From assembly GCA_029262175.1 (NCBI GenBank), contig JAJCZV010000011.1, forward strand, positions 1-64,000: a stretch of DNA of 64,000 bases. The letters run 5' to 3'. Positions 7,519 through 16,227 of this stretch are shown here, piece by piece (within the stretch, counting starts at the first letter, position 1; every line of letters begins with the position of its first letter). Made by a program: the position numbers and the translations under genes. Source of the stretch: Gemmatimonadota bacterium. Lineage in GTDB: Bacteria; Gemmatimonadota; Gemmatimonadetes; Palauibacterales; Palauibacteraceae. A model generated the notes under the pieces. It saw nothing but the letters and a program-made list of their open reading frames with translations. It did not search any database and was not told where the DNA came from.

Positions 7519-9018
7519 ATGGAACTAAACCTCCTGACCGTCGCTGTCTTCGGGTATCCCTTGATCTTGATTTCGATCGGCATCTGGAGGTCGCGGCAGG
7601 TAAAGAGCCACGCGGACTTCATGGTCGCCGGCCGATCCGTCCCGGTGCCCCTTCTGGTCGGAACCCTGGTCTGCACCTGGATCGGTTCCGGGTCGCTCTT
7701 CGGTGGGGCCGGTCTGGCCTATCGAACCGGCATCGCGGAGTTGTGGTTCTCTTCGGGCGCCTGGGTGGGCTTGTTGATCGCGTTCTACCTCGCGCCCCGC
7801 GTCCGTTCGATCGCGAAGTACACGGTCCCCGACCTGCTCGAACAGCGGTATAACGCGACCGCGCGCATCCTGGGAACGGTCGCCATCGTTCTCGCATACG
7901 TGACGATCGCCGCGTATCAGTTTCGTGGCGGCGGCTGGATTCTCTCCATCGTTACGGACGGTGCGATCAGCCCGACGCAGGGGATGTTGATTACTGCGGC
8001 CGCCATCGTGTTGTTCACGGCACTCGCGGGCATGGTCTCGATCGTCACGGTCGATCTGTTCAACGGGTTGATCATCACGCTCGGCGTCGTGATCGCTCTC
8101 CCCTATCTGGTGCTTTCTAACGGTGGCTTGAGTGCCATTACGAGCGCGCTGCCGGAAGACCATCTCACGGTGCTCGGCGGACACAACGTGCTTTGGGTCT
8201 TCGGGGTCGCATTGCCCACCTTTCTGCTCATCCTCGGCGAGAGCGGAATGTACCAGAAGTTTTTCTCCGCCAAGGACTCGGGTTCGGCGAAGAAGGCGGT
8301 CATGGGGATGTTTGTCGGCGTGGTCTTCATCGAGACCACGCTCGCGCTTCTTGCCATCGTGGGTAGAGCGGTGTTTCCGGAGCTCGAGACCGCGACTTGG
8401 ATGGGGGGCCGGGACGCCACGGAAACCGTCATCCTTCATATCGCAGCCAACGGACTTCCCGTCGTGGGCGGCGCCATCTTGTTGGCGGCGGCCGTAGCCA
8501 TCGTGCTGTCGACCGGCAACACGTTCTTGCTGGTTCCTTCCACGAACGTCAGTCGTGACGTCTACGAACGCTTTGTGAATCCGACGGCGTCCGACGCTCA
8601 GAAGCTCAACGTTCAGCGCGCGTTTATCGTGATCTTCGGAGGCGTCGGGCTCGTGCTTCTGACCCAGTTCCGCAGCGTGTTGGAAATGGCGCTCTACGCC
8701 TATTCCCTCGTTGGGGCGAGCCTTACGCCCGCCCTGCTGGCGGCTTTTCTTTGGAGGCGCGTCACGCCGCAAGGCGGTGTCGCGTGTATCGCCGGGGGCC
8801 TGGGGAGTATCGTGGGGATCGTGACGTTGTCGAAGCTCGGCGTATCCTTCGCGGCCCTGATCGGGGGAACGGAATTCGACTTCGCATCGAGCGACTACAT
8901 CGTGATCCCGGCCGTGTTGATTTCGGTCAGCCTGCTCGTGATCGTGAGCTTGCTTACCAAGCCGTCAGCGAAGGAGAAGTGGGAGCCGTTTTTCGTCGAA
9001 GAGGTTGAAGGACTCTAG
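7519..9018 (+). CDS. Sodium:solute symporter (SSS family)
   Basis: A 499-residue protein with about 13 membrane segments, the size and topology of the SSS family. An early YPLILISIGIWRSRQ helix is followed by ADFMVAGRSVPV, the family's conserved D-F-x-x-A-G-R/G element, and by TWIGSGSLFGGAG, the unwound TM1 region that coordinates sodium in this fold. TVPDLLEQRY is the conserved P-D-x-L-x-x-R-Y loop. These support Na+-coupled uptake of a small organic solute. The substrate (proline, pantothenate, sugar or acid) cannot be told from sequence alone. It forms a two-gene unit with the PspA-like gene. Confidence 0.9.
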   Translation: MELNLLTVAVFGYPLILISIGIWRSRQVKSHADFMVAGRSVPVPLLVGTLVCTWIGSGSLFGGAGLAYRTGIAELWFSSGAWVGLLIAFYLAPRVRSIAKYTVPDLLEQRYNATARILGTVAIVLAYVTIAAYQFRGGGWILSIVTDGAISPTQGMLITAAAIVLFTALAGMVSIVTVDLFNGLIITLGVVIALPYLVLSNGGLSAITSALPEDHLTVLGGHNVLWVFGVALPTFLLILGESGMYQKFFSAKDSGSAKKAVMGMFVGVVFIETTLALLAIVGRAVFPELETATWMGGRDATETVILHIAANGLPVVGGAILLAAAVAIVLSTGNTFLLVPSTNVSRDVYERFVNPTASDAQKLNVQRAFIVIFGGVGLVLLTQFRSVLEMALYAYSLVGASLTPALLAAFLWRRVTPQGGVACIAGGLGSIVGIVTLSKLGVSFAALIGGTEFDFASSDYIVIPAVLISVSLLVIVSLLTKPSAKEKWEPFFVEEVEGL

Positions 9019-9034
9019 GGCGAGACCCGGAGCG

Positions 9035-9730
9035 CTAGAGTCGGCTCGGATCCCAGCCCTTCCACAGGGATTCGACGAGTTCCTTTCTGAAGCTCGACTT
9101 GGGCGCGAAGTACGCGCCCAGCAGAGCCATGACATTTTGGCTGCCCACGTCGGTTTGATCGAGCAACATCTCTTCTTCAACGATGCCCCAAAACACGGTT
9201 CGGATCGTGTCGGCTCGGACATGGTATTGCAGTCGGTCTCCGCTTCGGATCTTGCGTTCTTCCAAGAAACCGAACCAGATCGGAAGGCTGTCGCGAAGCG
9301 TGACGAACATGTCGGGCCCCAACCACCCGACCTCGACCGCCTTGATCATGTCGTCGTTTATGCCATCGAGAAACTGATCGAGGTCGATTCCGCGCATGAA
9401 CACGATCTCGGCCACGGCTTCTCGTGGAGCGATGGCGATTTCCGCCACCGCGGCTTCGTGGTCCTCGTCGTACTTCTCGATCCCCGCGATGGCCTGGGTC
9501 AGGCGATTGGCCGTCTCCGGGTCGAGACGGAGCGTCAAGTTCAGAATGTCGACACTCAGAATCGTGCGCTCGAGCTTGGACCCCATGGTCGCGTGCGGGC
9601 TCGCCGGCAACTTGGACACCCAAGCCGAAGATCCCACCTCCAGCAGTGCGCCGACCTGACCGACGGCAGGTACCGTCGCCATGAGGAAACCGCCGAGGAG
9701 AACGGTTGCGCACCCGATGGCCCGGTTCAC
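9035..9730 (-). CDS. Exported protein with chalcone-isomerase-like features
   Basis: A 231-residue protein with a signal peptide (hydrophobic core about residues 5-20, likely cleavage near AVGQ). The mature part contains EIVFMRGID, a SGDRLQYHV element and a late ALLGAYFAPKSSFRKELV stretch. Their order and spacing resemble bacterial chalcone-isomerase-like proteins, which bind lipids or small ligands rather than act as plant CHI. This is a recalled pattern and not an alignment, so function is unknown. The GTG start (9730-9728) shares one base with the TAG stop of the upstream pseudo-helicase gene, implying co-translation of an exported and a cytosolic protein. Confidence 0.5.
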   Translation of the reverse strand: MNRAIGCATVLLGGFLMATVPAVGQVGALLEVGSSAWVSKLPASPHATMGSKLERTILSVDILNLTLRLDPETANRLTQAIAGIEKYDEDHEAAVAEIAIAPREAVAEIVFMRGIDLDQFLDGINDDMIKAVEVGWLGPDMFVTLRDSLPIWFGFLEERKIRSGDRLQYHVRADTIRTVFWGIVEEEMLLDQTDVGSQNVMALLGAYFAPKSSFRKELVESLWKGWDPSRL

Positions 9731-11301
9731 TAGGGACTTCCCTTGTCTCGATCGAGTCTTGCTACCACCTGTCTCCCCTTGATACGGGTCCCGTTCAGAC
9801 CGCGAACGACCGCATCGGCAACCAGAGAATCCACGTCGACGAGCGTAAAGCCCTGGCGAACATCGATTCGGCCGATCTGGCCGCCGGCGGCACCGGTCTC
9901 GCCGGTGATGGCGCCCACCAAGTCTCCGGGCTGCGCGCCGTCGCGCTTGCCCACATCTACAAAGACGCGCGTCCAGGTCGGTCGGGTCACACGTTCGACC
10001 TCGGGGGACGGATCTCCAGGCGCTCCGCTCGTGGCGGTGACGCCTCGATCGGACTCGCGGAGCAGGGCGGCCAATGTCGCCGCCACACGTGTAGCGCCGT
10101 ATTCCGCCAACAGCGGTGCAAGCAGCAGCGTCGACGCGCCGACGTCGACCCGTTCGAGGGCTGCGCTCACGAGGTCACGGAAGGCTTCGACGTCGCCTGG
10201 CACGTCCGGAGCCTGGGCGCGGGCAAGCGGTTTGGTCGTGCAACCCTCTCTCGATGCCAGGATTTCGAACTGACGCAAATGAAGCGGATCGACGATCGCG
10301 AAGCGCCGCTTTGCCTTGCCGAGCGCCGCGTAGAAGTCGGTCAGATCCAGGGGAAGACCAAAGGCGATCGCGATCTCGACCCCCGTGCCTTGCACTTCTG
10401 GGCCGCACACATAGACGCCGTCGCCTCCCTCGGCCTCTGCAATCACGAAGCCCTCCACCGCGAGTGAGGTCTTGGTATTCGTGAGCGACTCCGATTGTGC
10501 CACATGGACGGAGGCGCTGCCCAACTCCGATGCGGCGGCCAGTTCGTGGAGAAGATCCGTCAGCCGACCGATGCGGGTCGTTGGCGTCGCGGCGGCCGCT
10601 ACACGAACGACGGCGGCGGGTTTCTTCTTCCCCGGCTCGGCGTCGTCGAATAGTTCCGCGGGCCAGCGTCGGGCTCGCGGAAGCTGACGCGTGAGCAGCT
10701 CGTCGAACGCCGCATCGCGGGCATGGGTGGTGGCGATGCGTCGCGCGCCGGCGTCGGCCCCCTGGAGTATGGCTTCCACCGCTGGCCAGGCTGAGGAGAG
10801 CGAGGCCACGTCGTCGAGGATGACGGTCGTGACCGCGCCGGCCGCGACGTGCCCCAGTCGAATCGATTCCAGGAGAAATTCGGGGGTGGAGCACAGAATC
10901 GCCGCCCCGGCCCCTTCCGAGACGCCAGGAACCGACGAAGCCGTCAACGCCATCGTTCCATGACCCGCTTCAGACGCCGTCGGCGCCATCCGACGGGCGC
11001 AACGAAGCGCTCGATCCGGGGTCGCGGAGATGACGAACACTCTTCCGCCCGTCGTGCCTTCCGCCAGGTCGCGGACTGCCGCCGCCGCGTAGAGTCGGCT
11101 CAATCCCGCCCCCTCGCTAGCAATGAGCGCGAGGTGATGACCTCGTTCGATCCCGGGACTCAGCGCTTGCGCGGCTTCTGGAAGGGCCGTGGCAGGCGGT
11201 TCGGACTTCTTGCGAGAGGGTGCGGTCACGGGTTCTGGCCTCGCTGCGGCGTTCCATGGGCAACTTAGGGGGGACGGCTGCATCGGGGTTATCGTACGCA
11301 T
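9730..11301 (-). CDS. DEAD-box-like pseudo-helicase with DbpA RNA-binding domain
   Basis: A 523-residue protein. The C-terminal about 75 residues, starting at TRVFVDVGKRDGAQPGDLVG, are a clear DbpA/CsdA-type RNA-binding domain, which in DbpA binds hairpin 92 of 23S rRNA. The preceding part has the length and motif order of a DEAD-box core, but the catalytic motifs are decayed. Motif I is ASEGAGLSRL (61-70) with no Gly-Lys-Thr, motif II is ILDDVASL (161-168) instead of DEAD, and motif III is IATTHA. ATP hydrolysis therefore looks lost while RNA binding is kept. It may be a ribosome assembly or RNA-chaperone factor (inference). The start is ATG at 11301, with M7 as alternative. Confidence 0.7.
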   Translation of the reverse strand: MRTITPMQPSPLSCPWNAAARPEPVTAPSRKKSEPPATALPEAAQALSPGIERGHHLALIASEGAGLSRLYAAAAVRDLAEGTTGGRVFVISATPDRALRCARRMAPTASEAGHGTMALTASSVPGVSEGAGAAILCSTPEFLLESIRLGHVAAGAVTTVILDDVASLSSAWPAVEAILQGADAGARRIATTHARDAAFDELLTRQLPRARRWPAELFDDAEPGKKKPAAVVRVAAAATPTTRIGRLTDLLHELAAASELGSASVHVAQSESLTNTKTSLAVEGFVIAEAEGGDGVYVCGPEVQGTGVEIAIAFGLPLDLTDFYAALGKAKRRFAIVDPLHLRQFEILASREGCTTKPLARAQAPDVPGDVEAFRDLVSAALERVDVGASTLLLAPLLAEYGATRVAATLAALLRESDRGVTATSGAPGDPSPEVERVTRPTWTRVFVDVGKRDGAQPGDLVGAITGETGAAGGQIGRIDVRQGFTLVDVDSLVADAVVRGLNGTRIKGRQVVARLDRDKGSP

Positions 11302-11326
11302 GGTGCCTCATTGCCGCGAGCAAACG

Positions 11327-11356
11327 TTGACGTCCGCCGTGGCCGCCGCCTAACGT
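11327..11356 (+). promoter_or_regulatory. Candidate sigma-70-type promoter for the AGCS gene
   Basis: TTGACG (11327-11332) and TAACGT (11351-11356) are 18 bases apart in the divergent spacer. The -35 is good and the -10 weak. A ccgccg/cggcgg hairpin follows at 11359-11376. Confidence 0.3.
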
Positions 11357-11423
11357 CACCGCCGCTCGAACGGCGGATCCGAAGGGCCGGCGTCCCACTC
11401 AAACGAAGGCGAATCCGACTTCC

Positions 11424-12800
11424 GTGTCTGAGTTCCTCACGACGGTCCACGGGTGGGTGTGGGGCATTCCCCTAATCGTCCTCCTTCTTCTCACGGGCCT
11501 CAACTACACGGTCCTTCTGCGCGGCCTCCAGTTCAGGAAGCTGTTCCACGCTCTGTGGCTCGCCCTCATCAAGCGCAGTGAGCCCGACGGTGAGGGCGAT
11601 ATCTCGCATTTCCAGGCGCTGATGATCGCCTTGTCTGCGACGGTAGGGACCGGAAACATCGTGGGCGTAGCTACCGCGATCGGGGCCGGCGGTCCCGGCG
11701 CGCTCTTTTGGATGTGGGTCACCGGACTGCTCGGGATGGCCACGAAGTACGCGGAGGCGGTCCTCGGCGTTCGGTTCCGCGAGACCAATGCGCGCGGTGA
11801 GAAGGTTGGCGGGCCCATGTATTACCTCGAGCACGGTCTCGCCGGGGGACGACTCGGTCGCGTGCTCGCGGTCTCCTTCGCGCTGTTTGCCGGGTTTGCC
11901 GCATTCGGCATCGGCAATGGCGTGCAGTCTCGCGCGGTTGCGGACGCCCTCAGCGAGACCTTCAACTTCCCTCACTGGGCGGTGGGGTTTGTAGCCGCCG
12001 CGTCGGTCGGGGTGGTCATCGTGGGCGGCATCCGCTCGATCGGCCGAGTCGCGGGCGTGTTCGTCCCGGTGATGATCGTCCTGTATCTCGGCGCGGCGGG
12101 CATTCTCCTTATATCGAATGCGGATCAAATCCCGGAAGCCTTTCGCCTCATCTTCCAAGGCGCGTTTGGAGGGGAAGCCGTAGGCGGAGGCGTCCTCGGA
12201 TTTACGGTGCTTCAGGCGATTCGGTTTGGGGTTGGACGCGGCGTGTTTTCCAATGAATCCGGTTTGGGTACCGGAGCGATCGCGGCTGCCGCAGCCAAGA
12301 CCAACGAGCCCGTTCGACAGGCGCTCGTTTCGATGACACAGACGTTTATCGATACGATCGTCGTCTGCACGATGACGGGGCTCGCGATCATCACGACCGG
12401 CGCGTGGTCGTCCGGCGCCAACGGTGCGAACATGACGCAGCTCGCGTTCGAGCGAGGACTGGCCGTTGGCTGGGCCGATGCGATCGTGGCCATCGCGCTC
12501 ACCACGTTTGCGTTTAGCACCATGCTCGGCTGGTCCTATTACGGCGAACGGAGTCTCTCGTACTTGTGGGGCGACCGGGTGATTCGACCGTATCGGTTCG
12601 TGTTCGTCTTGGTCGTAGCGCTGGCCGCGATCGTCGAGCTCGACGTGGTGTGGCTGATCTCGAATATCCTGAACGGCTTGATGGCCGCGCCCAATCTCAT
12701 CGGGCTGTTGTTGCTGTCTGGTCTGGTGCGGCGCGAGACGCGTCTATACTTCGGGCGCGATGCAAAAGAGAAGCGACGAAAGGAAACCGAAGGCGTCTAG
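11424..12800 (+). CDS. Alanine/glycine:cation symporter (AGCS family)
   Basis: A 458-residue protein with about 11 membrane segments. It carries the family hallmarks: FQALMIALSATVGTGNIVGV (N-terminal sodium and substrate site), GPGALFWMWVTGLLGMATKY, and GVFSNESGLGTGAIAAAAA in the middle of the protein. It should import alanine or glycine with Na+ or H+. The start is GTG at 11424 with GAAGG upstream. Its last four bases overlap the convergent small gene. It is transcribed divergently from the pseudo-helicase and appears to be a single-gene unit. Confidence 0.95.
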   Translation: MSEFLTTVHGWVWGIPLIVLLLLTGLNYTVLLRGLQFRKLFHALWLALIKRSEPDGEGDISHFQALMIALSATVGTGNIVGVATAIGAGGPGALFWMWVTGLLGMATKYAEAVLGVRFRETNARGEKVGGPMYYLEHGLAGGRLGRVLAVSFALFAGFAAFGIGNGVQSRAVADALSETFNFPHWAVGFVAAASVGVVIVGGIRSIGRVAGVFVPVMIVLYLGAAGILLISNADQIPEAFRLIFQGAFGGEAVGGGVLGFTVLQAIRFGVGRGVFSNESGLGTGAIAAAAAKTNEPVRQALVSMTQTFIDTIVVCTMTGLAIITTGAWSSGANGANMTQLAFERGLAVGWADAIVAIALTTFAFSTMLGWSYYGERSLSYLWGDRVIRPYRFVFVLVVALAAIVELDVVWLISNILNGLMAAPNLIGLLLLSGLVRRETRLYFGRDAKEKRRKETEGV

Positions 12801-13081
12801 CCTTTGAAGCGGCGGTTGTGCCCCAGGTCGTATGCGCGGATCGACATGACGCCGCGCGTCTCTACGCCGACCTCGCCGAGCGTTTGGCTCTCGTCCGCGA
12901 TTCCCCGTTCCGAGTATTCGACGTAGAAGTCCGCCGGGTCATCGGAGGATCGTTGGAGGATCTCCCGGAGTCCGAGCGCCTTGACGTCGGCAACGGAGGT
13001 GCCGGTGGACAGCTCCATGACATGCTCGAGCCATCGGTCGGGCATGATCAAACGGACGGTGATACGATCGGCTGATTCCAT
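12797..13081 (-). CDS. Small protein of unknown function, possibly beta-grasp
   Basis: A 94-residue protein from ATG at 13081 with GAGGA 11 bases upstream. A TTG at 13090 overlapping the upstream stop would add three residues. No family is recognised. It alternates short strands (ITVRLIMP, DFYVEYS, GVMSIRAYDL) with one helix (VADVKALGLREILQRS), which could be a ubiquitin-like beta-grasp fold, and it ends ...HNRRFKG. It is acidic overall with no membrane segment. It follows the 86-residue gene immediately, so the two form a pair. The 3' end overlaps the convergent AGCS gene by four bases. Confidence 0.5.
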   Translation of the reverse strand: MESADRITVRLIMPDRWLEHVMELSTGTSVADVKALGLREILQRSSDDPADFYVEYSERGIADESQTLGEVGVETRGVMSIRAYDLGHNRRFKG

Positions 13082-13086
13082 CTGCG

Positions 13087-13347
13087 TCAATGTCCTCGAA
13101 GCGTGTAGAGAAACCGTTTCGCCAGGTCCGTCACATCGAGGCCGACGACTCGGTCGGTCTCGACATGTACGTTCGTGTGTCCGCCGTCGCGATCCACCGC
13201 GAAACGAGCCAGCCCGATCTCACCGCTAAACGTCAGCGTTGAAGCGGTTTCCTCCTGGACTTGGAGCCGTGAATGCTCCGAGAAGAAGCGCTTGGCGCGT
13301 TCGAGAACGTCTTCCGGTAGCACGTCTGTAATCGTGACGTAACGCAT
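13087..13347 (-). CDS. Small protein of unknown function
   Basis: An 86-residue protein with a good ribosome site (AAGGAG) before ATG at 13347. It begins with YVTITDVLPEDVLERAKRFF, then strands LTFSGEIGLARFAV and TNVHVETDRVVGLDV and a final helix VTDLAKRFLYTL. This alpha/beta pattern with a central antiparallel sheet suggests a small single-domain soluble protein. No motif identifies a family. It is coupled to the 94-residue gene downstream. Confidence 0.55.
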   Translation of the reverse strand: MRYVTITDVLPEDVLERAKRFFSEHSRLQVQEETASTLTFSGEIGLARFAVDRDGGHTNVHVETDRVVGLDVTDLAKRFLYTLRGH

Positions 13348-13455
13348 GAATCTCCTTCACGGGGACGGCAGGAAACGGCGCAAGATCCGTCGCGGCTCAG
13401 CCCTCGTCAACCGGGAACGTGGCTTCGCCCCTCGCGTGGCGATACCATCTCCGCC

Positions 13456-14556
13456 ATGAACAAAGACATCTCTTTCGGGCAGTTCTTTCTGCCCGGTCCG
13501 ACCGAGGTCCCGCTGGACCTCTTTGATGCGATGCGACGGCCCGTCGTGGGGCACCGAAGCGCCGAAGTCTCCGGGGTCATCGCGGGACTCCAAGGCTACG
13601 CGTCCCACCTGTTCCAGACCTCGCGCCCGGTGTATTTGTCGACCTCTTCGGCGACCGGGATGATGGAGGCGGCCATCACCAATCTCACCCGCAAGCGTGT
13701 GCTGTGTTTGAGCTGCGGGTCGTTTAGTCACCGTTTCTACGACATCGCCCAGGCGACCGGCCGGCCGGCGGATGTCCTCGAAGCGGAGTGGGGCACACCA
13801 AACCTCCCGGATCAACTCCGGGACGCGCTTTCGAACGCCGAGACGCCCTATGACCTGGTCACGGTGGTCCACTCCGAGAGTTCGACCGGCGTTTTGAACC
13901 CCATCCGAGACCTCGCGGCCGTCGTCCACGAGTTCGACGATGTGTTGATCGCTGTCGACACGGTTTCTTCCCTCGCGGGTGCTCCGGTACTGACCGACGA
14001 ATGGAAACTCGATTTCGTCTTGACCGGGTCTCAGAAAGCGATGGCGCTACCGCCGGGGTTGGCTTTCGCGGTCGCCTCCCAGCGGGCGTTGGATCGGGCC
14101 GCGGAGGTGGAGCATCGCGGCTTCTATTTCGACATCCTCAAGTTCGAAAAGAACCTCGAGAAGTCCCAGACGCCGAATACGCCGGCGGTGTCTCTGATCT
14201 ATGCGCTCGAGCGCCAGTTGCAGCGGATCAATGACGAGGGGCTCGACGCGCGCTGGGCCCGGCATCAGGCCATGGCCGATCGTACGTACGCATGGGTGGA
14301 CGAGACGGCGGCTCGAACCGGCGCTCCTTATCGCGTGCTCGCACCCGATGGATATCGTTCCCCCTGCGTCACGGTCATCATGCTTCCCGAAGATCGGACC
14401 GGGCCCGAACTCACCGCGCAGGCCAAAGAGCGCGGGTTCACCATCGCGGCCGGCTACGGTCGTCTCAAAGAAGGGTCGTTTCGAATCGGACACATGGGAG
14501 AACACACGCTCGACGAGCTGGAAGCGCTGCTCACGACACTGGATGACCTCGTATGA
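13456..14556 (+). CDS. Class V aminotransferase, probable phosphoserine or serine-glyoxylate type
   Basis: A 366-residue PLP enzyme of the class V subgroup that includes alanine/serine-glyoxylate aminotransferases. An opening FLPGPTEVP motif precedes GHRS, the PLP-ring aspartate is D168 in VDTVSS, and the Schiff-base lysine is K194 in GSQKAMALPPG. The stop overlaps the serA start in an ATGA. That coupling suggests it serves as the phosphoserine aminotransferase of serine synthesis, as reported for other organisms that lack classical SerC. The alternative is a glyoxylate-linked aminotransferase, and sequence alone does not decide. Confidence 0.85.
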   Translation: MNKDISFGQFFLPGPTEVPLDLFDAMRRPVVGHRSAEVSGVIAGLQGYASHLFQTSRPVYLSTSSATGMMEAAITNLTRKRVLCLSCGSFSHRFYDIAQATGRPADVLEAEWGTPNLPDQLRDALSNAETPYDLVTVVHSESSTGVLNPIRDLAAVVHEFDDVLIAVDTVSSLAGAPVLTDEWKLDFVLTGSQKAMALPPGLAFAVASQRALDRAAEVEHRGFYFDILKFEKNLEKSQTPNTPAVSLIYALERQLQRINDEGLDARWARHQAMADRTYAWVDETAARTGAPYRVLAPDGYRSPCVTVIMLPEDRTGPELTAQAKERGFTIAAGYGRLKEGSFRIGHMGEHTLDELEALLTTLDDLV

Positions 14557-16172
14557 GCGCCTCGCCAAACGGATCGTCGCGGGGCCCCAAAAGACTGATC
14601 GTCGCCGATCCGCTGCTCTCCGACGGACTCGACGTGCTGAGAGAGGCAACGGGTCTAGCCGTAGAGGACCATACGGAGGACGACCGGGGGCAACTCGCGC
14701 ACGCGTTGCACGGGGCGGCGGGACTCATCGTACGTAGCCGCACAAAGGTAGACGCTGAACTCATTCAAGCGTCCGACTCACTCGAAGTGATCGGTCGAGC
14801 CGGTGCAGGTGTCGACAACATCGATATGGCGGAGGCGACACGACGGGGCATCGCCGTGCTCAATGCGCCGGGGGCCAACACCTTCTCGACCGCGGAACTC
14901 GCGTTCGGCTTGCTGATCGCGGCCGCCCGTCGAATTGGCGAGGCAGACGCCAGCGTTCGCGCCGGAGAGTGGAGACGGAAGGAACTCCGGGGGTCACAGC
15001 TGCACGGCAAGACGCTCGGTGTCATCGGCGCCGGTCGCATCGGAGCCGAGGTGGCAAGGCGCGCCCGCGCATTCGGCATGCGGGTCATCGCACACGATCC
15101 CTATGTGACGGCCGAACGAGCCAATGAGTTGGGTATCGAGCTGCTTTCGCTCGAGGAACTCCTGCCGCTCGCCAATGCGCTCACGCTTCACGTTCCCCTC
15201 AGCGACGAGAACCGCGGCTTGATCGGGCGTGAACAGATCGCGGCGCTCCCCAAAGGCGCCATCGTGGTAAACGCGGCCCGGGGCGGGTTGGTCGACGAAG
15301 TCGCGCTCGCGGAGGCTCTCACGAGCGGGCATCTGTTGGCGGCAGGCCTCGACGTGTACGAGTCCGAGCCGCTCCCTGAAGACAGCCCTCTGCGACAGGC
15401 GCCGAATTTGGTCTTTACCCCACACATCGGCGCCTCGACGATCGAGGCCCAACGGGAAGTGTCCCGACAAATCGCGGTCGCCGTGCGGGACGCCCTTCTT
15501 TTGGACGACTATCAGGCCGCGCTGAACGCACCGTACGAAGCGGGGGATCGAGACCGCACGGGTCCCGTGATGGAGCTCGGTCGACGGCTCGGCGCGGTTC
15601 TGGCTGCGTTGGAAGACGGACCCCATGGCCGCCTGGAGGTGCGATACGCCGGCTCGGTCGACGGCGTGTTGAGACCCTTGGCTGCGGCAGCGGTGGAAGG
15701 CTTTCTTCGGACGCGCGTCGCTCAGCCGATCAACGTCGTGAATGCGCTGTCTGTGGCGACCGAGCGCGGGCTCGAGGTCGCCCGAGTGCGCACCGGCGCG
15801 CTGGCGGACTACACGAATTACGTCGAGTTGGAAGCGTCGGCTGGTTCAGAGACCGTGACGGTGGGTGGGGCTTTGTTGGGCGATCGGCAGCACCCGCGGA
15901 TCGTCAAGATCGGCAAGTTCCATGTCGACACGGTTCCGGAAGGGACGCTTCTTCTGATCCGTAACCGAGACGTCCCCGGCGTCATCGGAGAGGTCGGGAG
16001 CAAGCTCGGGCAGGCGGGCGTAAACATCGCCGAATATCACCAGTCGCGCCGAAAAGTCGGTGGTAAGGCGCTGGGTGTCGTCACCGTCGACGGTGAAGTG
16101 CCCTTGAATGTGCTAGAGGACCTGCGGGCCCTCCCGGCCGTCGAAGAGGTCCGACAAGTCCAGTTCGACTGA
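14553..16172 (+). CDS. serA: D-3-phosphoglycerate dehydrogenase with ACT domain
   Basis: A 539-residue long-form PGDH catalysing the first step of serine synthesis, 3-phosphoglycerate to 3-phosphohydroxypyruvate. The NAD site is GVIGAGRIGAE (about 156-166). NAARGGLVDE and the catalytic histidine region FTPHIGAST are typical of D-2-hydroxyacid dehydrogenases. The middle ASB domain and a C-terminal ACT domain (from about residue 465, LLIRNRDVPGVIGEVGSKLG) indicate allosteric control, typically by serine. It is translationally coupled to the aminotransferase, giving a two-step serine module. Threonine catabolism genes lie downstream on the opposite strand. Confidence 0.96.
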   Translation: MSASPNGSSRGPKRLIVADPLLSDGLDVLREATGLAVEDHTEDDRGQLAHALHGAAGLIVRSRTKVDAELIQASDSLEVIGRAGAGVDNIDMAEATRRGIAVLNAPGANTFSTAELAFGLLIAAARRIGEADASVRAGEWRRKELRGSQLHGKTLGVIGAGRIGAEVARRARAFGMRVIAHDPYVTAERANELGIELLSLEELLPLANALTLHVPLSDENRGLIGREQIAALPKGAIVVNAARGGLVDEVALAEALTSGHLLAAGLDVYESEPLPEDSPLRQAPNLVFTPHIGASTIEAQREVSRQIAVAVRDALLLDDYQAALNAPYEAGDRDRTGPVMELGRRLGAVLAALEDGPHGRLEVRYAGSVDGVLRPLAAAAVEGFLRTRVAQPINVVNALSVATERGLEVARVRTGALADYTNYVELEASAGSETVTVGGALLGDRQHPRIVKIGKFHVDTVPEGTLLLIRNRDVPGVIGEVGSKLGQAGVNIAEYHQSRRKVGGKALGVVTVDGEVPLNVLEDLRALPAVEEVRQVQFD

Positions 16173-16227
16173 ACGGGAACGCTCGAGTCGCCAGCCCCTG
16201 ACTGCGGTGACTCCGGTGGCTCGAGTC

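Noticed and set aside
7525..8772. 415-residue minus-strand frame opposite the SSS symporter
   Set aside because: Composition is histidine/arginine/aspartate-rich and motif-free, the mirror of a membrane protein gene.
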